Of a DNA stretch of 64,000 nt, positions 1-7,600 are shown piece by piece. The position numbers and the translations under genes were made by a program. The DNA is from JAUSIK01 sp964547875 (GTDB taxonomy: Archaea > Nanobdellota > Nanobdellia > Pacearchaeales > GW2011-AR1), in contig CAZJPE010000004.1 in the NCBI GenBank assembly GCA_964547875.1, positions 1 through 64,000 of the forward strand, given 5' to 3'. Numbering within the stretch: the stretch's first letter is position 1; every line of letters starts with the position of its first letter. Below the pieces are notes generated by a model. It did not search any database, was not told where the DNA came from, and saw only the letters and a list, made by a program, of their open reading frames with translations.

Positions 1-2060
1 AACTCTTGATTTAAGAAGCATTGTTACAAGAACAAAGACNNNNNNNNNNNNNNNNNNNNNNNNNNNNNNNNNNNNNNNNNNNNNNNNNNNNNNNNNNNNN
101 NNNNNNNNNNNNNNNNNNNNNNNNNNNNNNNNNNNNNNNAATTGTTACATCATTAGTTCAAACTCTTGATTTAAGAAGCGTTGTTACAAGAACAAAGACA
201 ATTGTTACATCATTAGTTCAAACTCTTGATTTAAGAAGCGTTGTTACAAGAACAGCTTTGTTCTTTAGAACAATAACGCAAACTCTTGATTTAAGAAGCA
301 TTGTTACAAGAACAAAGACAATTGTTACATCATTAAATCAACAAATAAACATAAACGCAATTTTAACAAGAACTTTAAGCGCGATAAGAGGATTGACTGC
401 GAATCTTAATTTAAACGCAATTGTTTCTAGGACAAAGACGATAATAACATCATTAGTTCAAACTCTTGATTTAAGAAGCATTGTTACAAGAACAAAGACA
501 ATTGTTACATCATTAGTTCAAACTCTTGATTTAAGAAGCGTTGTTACAAGAACAGCTTTGTTCTTTAGAGGATTAACGGGGAATGTTATATTAACTAGTG
601 AGGTAAAGGGGACAACACAAGGAATAACAACAACTCTCGTTAACATATTCCAGAATTTTGTAATAACGCCTGTTGTTGACATTACGGCATTTTTTAACAG
701 GAGATTGAGCCAAAATATAATAATAACTAATAGCTTAAATAGAATATTATTTGCATTTAGAGGAGTAAGCGACATAGTTTCGCTAAATACTATTTTAGAT
801 AGGATTAAATTAATTCGAACTGATTTAATACAGGTATTGAACATAAATTCTTTGTTGACGAGAACAGGATTGTTCAATAGAGGATTGACTGCGAATCTTA
901 ATTTAAATGCTCTTGTTACAAGAACTAAGACAATTGTTACATCATTAAATGGGCAATTGAACATAATTGCAAATTTAGTCAGAACATTATTTGGATTTAG
1001 AACTCTTACAGGAAATGTGATACTAACTCCGGTTGCTGAGAAGTCAGGAGATTTTGTCAGGGCATTAAGCCAAGGAACAATTTTGACAGCTGTTTTTGAT
1101 AAAAGGATAGGGTTTGTGAGGGCTATTTTTGGGCAATTTGATATAGACAATATTATTGAAAAAAAATCTTTCTTCTTTAGAATTATTGAAGCGTTATTGA
1201 GGATAATTGGGATAAGAGTAGGGCCTGCTGAAGCAGAGCCAACGCCTACTCCTGGAGCAGGAGCTGGGACAGGTGGAGGTGGCGGAGGCGGTGGAGGGGC
1301 AGCTGTTTTGCCTATAATAGATTTTGAAGTAGCTCAAGCAGAGCTTAATGTGTTTATAGTTGCTGGAAGCACAGAAGAAAGGGAGATAAAAGTGAAGAAT
1401 AATAAAGGTAATGTTAATATAAACATAGAGATAAAGGGAATTGAAGAGATTGTTGAATTAAGCACTAATAAATTGGTTTTGGGGCCAAATGAAGAGGGAA
1501 TTGTGACTTTGAAGCTCAAAGCGCCTACATCTGGCGTTCATGCAGGAAGAATAATATTTAAATCAGGAAGCGTTACAAAAGAGGTTTTTGTCTTGATAAA
1601 TGTGAGAAGCGAGAAGAAATTGTTTGACTTGAGCATAAACATACCTATTAGAAAAAGGATTATAAAAATAGGCGATAATTTGAAAGTATCTATCTCATTA
1701 TTCCAGATAGGTGAGCCTTTTGATGTTGATGTGAATGTTAATTATGTTATAAAAGACTTTGAGGGAGAGAAATTATATAACGGGGGTGAAACTTTGTTTG
1801 TTCATCAGTCAAAAAGCTTTACAAAAGAATTTCCTGTTTATAAATTTGAAGCAGGGGATTATATAATAGGAGTAGAGATATATTATCCAGGGGGATTTGC
1901 TACTTCAAGTGAGCATTTCAGTATTAGAGAAAAAGGAGTTTTTGGCGTTGGCGACATTAGAGTTATTTTCGCCTTAGGAGTTATTGCCCTGATATTTGTG
2001 ATTGGAATAATATTTTTGATAAAATATAAAAGAATGAGCAAACATATAGAATGGAGATAA
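1..2060 (+). CDS. Repeat-rich surface protein, partial (5' end missing, contains gap)
   Basis: This is a large cell-surface protein whose start lies before the window. The N-terminal part is a tandem 20-residue repeat (consensus near TIVTSLVQTLDLRSVVTRT) followed by diverged copies to about base 1200. A proline/threonine and poly-glycine linker (about 1228-1300) leads to a beta-rich NEW3/CARDB-like stalk, one C-terminal membrane helix (about 1955-2020) and a short basic tail ending HIEWR. The design suggests an exported filamentous or adhesive protein anchored by its C-terminus. Bases 1-39 read in a different frame from the rest because the N run has an arbitrary length, so this is not a real frameshift. 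It is followed with almost no spacing by the next membrane protein. The exact ligand and family are unknown. Confidence 0.75.
40..139. other. Scaffold gap (100 N) inside coding repeats
   Basis: Exactly 100 N lie inside the 60-bp tandem repeat of the surface protein. The reading frame before the gap does not match the frame after it, which shows that 100 is a placeholder. Collapse of near-identical repeats during assembly is the likely cause. Confidence 0.95.
141..555 (+). repeat. 60-bp in-frame tandem repeats
   Basis: The 16-base word AACTCTTGATTTAAGA starts at 1, 161, 221, 281, 461 and 521, so copies after the gap are separated by multiples of 60 bp (20 codons). Several copies are nearly identical in DNA, which points to recent expansion. 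They encode the repeated segment of the surface protein. Confidence 0.9.
1083..1297 (+). repeat. Copy 1 of a 215-bp segment shared with the giant adhesin
   Basis: About 215 bp, running from the start of LTAVFDKRIGFVRAIFG through the poly-glycine linker, appear identical by eye to 8928-9142, and similarity continues upstream at lower identity. The identity includes synonymous positions, so recent duplication or gene conversion between two surface-protein genes is likely. Confidence 0.88.
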
Positions 2061-2062
2061 AA

Positions 2063-3085
2063 ATGAAGAGATTTATGATTGAATTTGTTTTTGCAGTCTT
2101 GCTTATTTTATTTTTTGCAAGCGCACAAGACGCGGACTTTAGCGTCAACCCTCCAATTATCAAGGCATTTGTAAAAGATGGAAGCAGTATTAATTATCCT
2201 ATAGACATTGTTAATCAAAAACAGGAGCAGAGATTTGACATCTATCATTCTTCTAAAGCTGACTTTATTTCGGTCGATATGAGCAGTCTGGTAATTGGAG
2301 AGGGAGATGTAGGGATCTTTAATGCTGTTTTAGACGGCAGTCAAGGACCAGGGGTTTATGTAGGCAATATTGTTGTTGCAGGCGAGAGTAGTTCTATTAA
2401 ATTATCTGCTATCTTGGAAGTAGAGTCTGAAAATGTTTTATTTGATGTAAGAGCAAAGATGGCACCCAGATATTTTGAGATAAGTGCAGGAGAGCCTTTT
2501 GTGGTTGATATCAGCGTTTTTAACGTTGGAGCAGGCGAAGAGAACGTAGAATTAGAATATTATATCAGTGACATAAAAGGCAACGTGATTCTTTCTGAGA
2601 AGAGGGATTCGTACAATAAAGACGTTTTAAGCGTTAGAAAAAGCTTTACGATTCCTGAAGAGACAGAAAAAGGAGATTATGTTTTTTATGCTTATGCAAG
2701 ACATGGAAATTCTTTAGGGACAAATTCCCTGTTATTTTATGTCGGAAATCATATTGATTTAAGCCCCGAATTAAATTTGGACAACTGGTTCGGCGATTAT
2801 TTTTATTTTATTGTGGGCGTTGTGCTAATATTGATAACAGGGGTTCTTATTTTTAATTATCTTGTAAATAGGAAATTGCTGCATGCTGTAGAATGGAGAA
2901 AAAGAGTATTTGACATTGGAAGAATGGAATTTGGAAATGTAAACGAGACTGTAAAAAGGCTGATCCGCCAAAAGGAATTATTGCATGAGGCTTTTGAAAA
3001 AGGGTATATAAGGGAAGGAAGCTACAAAGAGGGACAGAGGAAAATAAGCCATATGATTGAGGGCTTTAAGAGGAAACTTTTATAA
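2063..3085 (+). CDS. Secreted/membrane-anchored surface protein, small partner
   Basis: About 340 residues. A signal peptide (MKRFMIEFVFAVLLILFF, cleavage near ASAQ) is followed by two beta-rich Ig/CARDB-like regions. One membrane helix lies near residues 248-270, and a charged cytoplasmic tail of about 70 residues carries HAVEWRKRV, echoing the HIEWR end of the upstream protein. The ATG at 2063 is preferred over 2051 because GGAG lies just upstream and the signal peptide begins there; the ribosome site overlaps the stop of the preceding gene, so the two are probably co-translated. The tail could touch a cytoplasmic partner such as the coiled-coil protein encoded next. The function is not recognised beyond a surface or stalk protein. 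Confidence 0.72.
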   Translation: MKRFMIEFVFAVLLILFFASAQDADFSVNPPIIKAFVKDGSSINYPIDIVNQKQEQRFDIYHSSKADFISVDMSSLVIGEGDVGIFNAVLDGSQGPGVYVGNIVVAGESSSIKLSAILEVESENVLFDVRAKMAPRYFEISAGEPFVVDISVFNVGAGEENVELEYYISDIKGNVILSEKRDSYNKDVLSVRKSFTIPEETEKGDYVFYAYARHGNSLGTNSLLFYVGNHIDLSPELNLDNWFGDYFYFIVGVVLILITGVLIFNYLVNRKLLHAVEWRKRVFDIGRMEFGNVNETVKRLIRQKELLHEAFEKGYIREGSYKEGQRKISHMIEGFKRKLL

Positions 3086-3104
3086 ACTAAATTTATTTAT
3101 TATA

Positions 3105-3422
3105 ATGATGAAAAAGAGAAGATTGAAGAAGGATAATTCTGCTAATAAATCTGCGCTTGCCGGAGCGATGAGAGATTTAGAGAATGAGATAAGCAGGCTT
3201 AGAAGAGAGAAAAATGAGATTAACAAGATTCTTGAGAGCATTTCTTCTACGCTTAATGTTGATCGTGGGAAAGAGAGGGAATTGCAGGAAAGGATAGCTA
3301 AATTGATTGAGAAAGAGGCAAGGCTTAACGAGAAGAAGAAGAGCCTGCAGGCAAAGATAGATGGAGTTTCTGACAAGATAGGCAAGATTTCTAAGATAAA
3401 GACAGAGATGGCTGATATATGA
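3105..3422 (+). CDS. Small coiled-coil protein
   Basis: About 105 residues, very rich in Lys, Glu, Arg and Leu, with heptad-like spacing from about residue 20 to 100. This indicates one long coiled coil without a membrane segment. The start is taken at the tandem ATGs 3105/3108; a longer open frame from 3057 overlaps the previous gene and is less likely. A TATA-like stretch (TTTATAAAC, 3079-3087) precedes it. It follows the surface-protein pair in the same direction, so a structural role beneath that complex is possible but is inference only. Confidence 0.6.
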   Translation: MMKKRRLKKDNSANKSALAGAMRDLENEISRLRREKNEINKILESISSTLNVDRGKERELQERIAKLIEKEARLNEKKKSLQAKIDGVSDKIGKISKIKTEMADI

Positions 3423-3512
3423 TTTTTTTAATTATATTTTAATTAATATATGGTTTTAGATTTTTGCAATTTAAACGATATTTATATAAATAGAAAATAC
3501 CTTCATTGGAAT

Positions 3513-3896
3513 ATGAGGGAAGAAATCAATAGATGGTGGATGCAGGCTGTGCACGATTTAGAAGCATCCGAGTATAATCTTAAAGGTAAAATATTAGATG
3601 TCGCTGCTTTTTATTGTCAGCAAAGTGTTGAAAAAGCGCTAAAAGCATATATATTGTTTAAGAAAAAAGAATCTCCGGGCCCAATACATTCTCTTGTGAA
3701 ACTTGGTAAAATAGCAGATGTGCCAAAAGAGTATAGTGCGTTCTTAAGACAATTGACACCAGAATATTATTTGTCTAGATATCCAGATGCTGTAGAGGAT
3801 GTTCCATATTCTCTTTATGAAGAAGAAGATGTTTCTAGCTTAATTAAAAAAGCAAAGGAGTTATTAAAATGGTTGAATATACAAATGAAAAAATAA
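3513..3896 (+). CDS. HEPN domain protein (toxin-like half of HEPN/MNT pair)
   Basis: About 127 residues covering an all-helical HEPN domain of the PF05168 kind. Visible family features are REEINRWWMQAVHDLEASEY at the N-terminus, FYCQQSVEKALKAY in the second helix and YYLSRYPDA in the third. HEPN proteins of this kind pair with MNT nucleotidyltransferases, and some act as RNases. The start at 3513 is preferred because the family begins with M-R-E-E and a TATA box (TTTATATAAATA, about 3480-3491) lies at the right distance, whereas the frame from 3450 would run through that box. It overlaps the downstream MNT gene by 28 nt. The RX4HXY motif of HepT/DUF86 toxins is not evident, so active RNase function is uncertain. 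Confidence 0.82.
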   Translation: MREEINRWWMQAVHDLEASEYNLKGKILDVAAFYCQQSVEKALKAYILFKKKESPGPIHSLVKLGKIADVPKEYSAFLRQLTPEYYLSRYPDAVEDVPYSLYEEEDVSSLIKKAKELLKWLNIQMKK

Positions 3897-4192
3897 TGCA
3901 ATTATTAAAAATATATATTAAAAAATTGAATAAAAAATTTAAATTAGAGAAAGTTATATTATTTGGAAGTAGGGCAAGGGGGGATTATCTTATTAATTCA
4001 GATGTTGATTTGATCCTTGTTTCTAAAGATTTTGAAAATCTTCCTTTTAGAAAAAGAATGAGCGAAGTAATAGAATATTGGGATGAAAATATTGATTTAG
4101 AGGTTTTATGTTATACTCCTAAAGAATTTAAAAAAAAGGTAAGAGAGTTGGGAATAATTCATTATGCAATCAAAGAAGGAGTAATAGTATAA
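3869..4192 (+). CDS. MNT-type nucleotidyltransferase (antitoxin-like half)
   Basis: 107 residues forming a minimal nucleotidyltransferase. The signature GSRARGD (about 32-38) is followed by DVDLILV with the metal-binding Asp pair, and a third acidic residue lies in the IDLEVL strand. In characterised MntA/HepT systems the MNT partner modifies and silences the HEPN toxin. The 28-nt overlap with the HEPN gene implies translational coupling. The C-terminal IHYAIKEGVIV is typical of the family. Confidence 0.85.
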   Translation: MVEYTNEKIMQLLKIYIKKLNKKFKLEKVILFGSRARGDYLINSDVDLILVSKDFENLPFRKRMSEVIEYWDENIDLEVLCYTPKEFKKKVRELGIIHYAIKEGVIV

Positions 4193-4228
4193 AGAAAATA
4201 GCTAATTCTGTAAGTTTAATATTTTATA

Positions 4229-4410
4229 TTATGTCAAGATACTTGACGAAAACCTTACCTTTTAAGGCAAGGTTGTGTTTTGAGCATCAATAAAGCCCCA
4301 AACAAAACGCAAGGACTTTATTATTATATCGAGTAAAAACTACATTCTTTAGATTGTTGTAATTTTTAGTTTTTCACTTAATCTAACAAAACACAAAGGT
4401 TTGTGATTTA
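4229..4410 (+). repeat. Structured intergenic element, two adjacent copies (A and E)
   Basis: The 300-bp space between the MNT gene and the next ORF holds palindromes. A 6-bp hairpin GTCAAG-ATA-CTTGAC (4233-4247) and a pairing region (about 4251-4277) precede TTGAGCATC. Stem AATAAAG/CTTTATT (4289-4295, 4316-4322) then encloses the loop CCCCAAACAAAACGCAAGGA. A second, weaker unit follows: stem AAAAACTA/TAGTTTTT (about 4335-4374), then CTAACAAAACACAAAGG. The loop word and the upstream words TATGTCAAGAT and TTGAGCATC recur near 19861-19981. It could be a structured RNA or a palindromic mobile-element relic. Confidence 0.6.
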
Positions 4411-4492
4411 TTGACAGGTTTATATGTTTCTGTGCAATAATTTAAATAGTTACTAATAGTTATTATAAGTTACTAAATAAAAGAGGCGGGGA

Positions 4493-4669
4493 ATGGATAA
4501 TACAACTGTCAAGCTTGATAGAGAGCTGCTTAAGAGATTAAAAAAATTCTTGAAGAAACTTCCTTATAGAATTCGTTATACTAATTTGAAACAATTTGTT
4601 AATGTTGCTGTTCTTAGTCTTCTTGAAAAGGAATTAGATAAAGAAAATGGAGGGGAAAATGAGAAATAA
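4493..4669 (+). CDS. Small ribbon-helix-helix-like protein
   Basis: 58 residues: an N-terminal strand-like TTVKLDRELLKRLKKFLK, then a basic turn and a helix ending in LLEKEL. The pattern of one strand and two helices resembles ribbon-helix-helix DNA-binding proteins, but no close family is recognised. A purine-rich site (GGCGGGGA, 4487-4493) sits immediately before the ATG. Its last codons overlap the start region of the giant adhesin (ATG 4659), so the two are probably in one transcript and this protein may regulate the adhesin. Confidence 0.55.
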   Translation: MDNTTVKLDRELLKRLKKFLKKLPYRIRYTNLKQFVNVAVLSLLEKELDKENGGENEK

Positions 4670-7600
4670 AACTGGCGAGATAATAGCTTTTATGACGATT
4701 ATCGCAATACTTGTTGGAATAATTGCTGTTTTAATACAAATTATTCCTGCTCAAATTTCAGGTAGTGATACCAAATTTGGAGAGCTGTCTTCAATTGATG
4801 ACGGATTGAAATTCAATTATGAAGGTAAAGATACAAAAATATTAATTTCTAGTCGTAATTCTTTGGATATAAAGGTGAACATAAGCCCTTATTTAACTAG
4901 TTTTTATAATTACTCTGGAAAATATAAGTTTGGTTTTAATATATCTATTCCCAATAATCTAGCTGGCGACGTAATTGCTCTTAATTTGGACGAGATAAGA
5001 ATTAACTTTAGTTCAGAATATCCTCTTGAAATAACTAATAATGGCGTAAGATTTTATACAAAAAGCCATGAAAATGATGTGAGAGAATATGTTATTTATG
5101 ATTTTTCAGATATTTTAGAGAATTTTGATGTGAGCTTAACACATCAAAGAGTAAATAATAATCAAATTATTTTGAAGTTTGACATGTCAAGAATAAATTT
5201 TTTAAGAGGGCAAATAGTTACGTTAGACCCCTTGATTTCCTTAGGCAACATTTCTTCTGCTAGCGATTCTTATTTAATTAATTTAACTACTGAAGCAGTT
5301 TATCCCTTTACGCATTTATTCGTTTTAAATTCGTCAGTTGTTCTTTATCACCCTTTTGATACTGAAAATAGAACAAATTCGTTAAATGGTTTTACTTTGC
5401 AAGATTATGGTCGAAGCGAGTTAGATTTAACAATGGCAAATTCTTCTTCAATTAACGACAGCTCTTGTTTTTATGGAAGATGTTTAAGATTTTCAGACTC
5501 TTCTGGAGATTATGCTTACCGAGCAGACGCCGGCGGTCTTGATTTGCGTAATTTGACTATATCTCTTTGGATTAATTCTTCTGGAGGAATACCTATAACA
5601 GTCGGAGGAATTACAGGGTATCCTATTATTTCTAAAGGAAGGGATCCAGACACGGCTTCAAATACTATTAATTATCTTCTTATTTGGAATACAAGTAACA
5701 GCGTTGAATTTGTTTTTCAAAATAGCACAAATTCCAATTTTACAGTTGGAATACCTGATATTTTGGTTTTGGGGCAGAGATATTTTGTAAGTGTTACTCA
5801 CAATTTTACTAGTACTTGCCTTTATCTCAATAATACTATAAGTAATTGTCGCGTGGGCAATGCTTTCCCAGTTACTAATAATGTAAGGTTAGGACTAGGC
5901 ACAACTTTCAATAGCACTTCTAGTTTTTTCAGAATAGGTTTTTTCAATGGGAGTATTGATGATTTATTGATAATGAATGTTCCACTTTCTTCAAGTGAAA
6001 TTTCTTTTGTTTACAACAATCAATATGGAAAATTTAATTCAACTGGCCAACAGACATTTCTTATTCAGGATTTTGCTCAGGAGGGCTATTTTAATAGAGT
6101 AAATATTACAGGAACGTTTCTTCAGTTTGGAGGTTCTGTATTAGAAGCTCGTCTTCTAACATGGAATGGCTCAAGTTATAACGATAGTATTCATGGTTTT
6201 CAAGAGAAAAATGGAAGTGTTCTTATTTATCATTTTGATTATGAAGATGCGTTTGGAGAGAAGGAAAATTATACTGTCGATTATTCAGTTTATGGAAATA
6301 ACGGGACTAATAATTATACAGAGGTTGATACAGGGAGATTTAATTTAGCTTTTAAAAACTTAGGGGATGGTTTTATTAATGTTCAAGACCCTGATGGCAT
6401 GCTTCCTAACAATCTTAATTATACAATTGCTCTTTGGGTGAAGATTTTGGGCAATGGGACAAGCATGTCAAGTGGAACTCCTGCAAATTCAAGTGAGTTT
6501 GCAGTTGTAGCTGACCCAATCATACAGAGAGGAAGTAATGCGGCAACAGATATGATATGGTTTTTAGGCTATAATCAGAGCACAAGAAGAATAGTTTTCG
6601 CTAGTGAAGGTTTGAATACAACAGGAGGATATGATAAGTTTGAGGCTCTTAGTTTATCTCGGCTGAATAATGACACATGGTATCATGTTGCTGTTGTAAG
6701 TAGCGATAGTAGTAGCGGGAGTAATAATTTATATATTAATAATATTTTAGAGACTACAACAACTGGACTTTTTCCGCCCGATACTGAACCGTCCTCTATA
6801 ATGCCAAATATTTACATTGGTATGGGTTCGTCTAATAGGTTTAACCCTAATCCTGTAGGATTTTGCAATTGCATGATTGATGAGTTATTGATTTTTAATA
6901 GAACTTTGCCTGCAAAGGAAATAGAGGATATTTACTTTGCTAAGAGTTATCTTATAAGAAGTAATACTTCTTATGTAGCTTTGAATAATGGCACCTTAAC
7001 AACGACTCTAACAATAAATACTTCTGTTAGATATGGAGATTTGCAGATAAGATATATTGCTAATAATTTCTCTTATTCTCCTTTTGTTCAGGATACAATT
7101 AACTTAACAACATGGACAGCTGCTACTCCTGGAGGGACAACTTGCACTAGTAATCAAACAAATACATGTCTTAGCGCTCTTAATAGTAGTTGCAATAATC
7201 GAGTTCTTTATGTTACTGCTGATTTATTGTCCAATGACACTTGCTTCACAATATCTGCTTCTAATTTTACTCTTGATGGCAATGGAAGTTCATTAGGTTA
7301 TGGAGGGATATTATCAGGTGTGGCAGGAATAGATATTTCCGCAGATGCAAGAAATGTTACAGTAAAGAATTTTAGATTGATATGGGAAAGAAATATCGGA
7401 GATACGTTTAGTAATAGAGATGGAATAAGAATAACTGGTGCAGGTGGAGTTAGCATAATTAATAATACAATAACAGTAAATGGAACAAATAGTGAGGGAA
7501 TAAGATATTTATCAGGGGGGAATAGCAATAGAGAGTTATTAATTGCAAATAATACTATAAATTTAATAGGTGGGACAGGAAATGCAAAAAGAGGGATAAT

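Noticed and set aside
40..139. Frame change across the first N run as a real frameshift
   Set aside because: Gap length is a placeholder, so frames on the two sides need not agree. The same applies to 30498-30597.
141..555. Regular 60-bp repeats as a possible CRISPR array
   Set aside because: Units are contiguous without unique spacers, stay in frame and encode a protein repeat.
518..1150. 210-codon minus-strand ORF opposite the first surface protein
   Set aside because: Antisense of the repeats; its composition mirrors the plus-strand protein.
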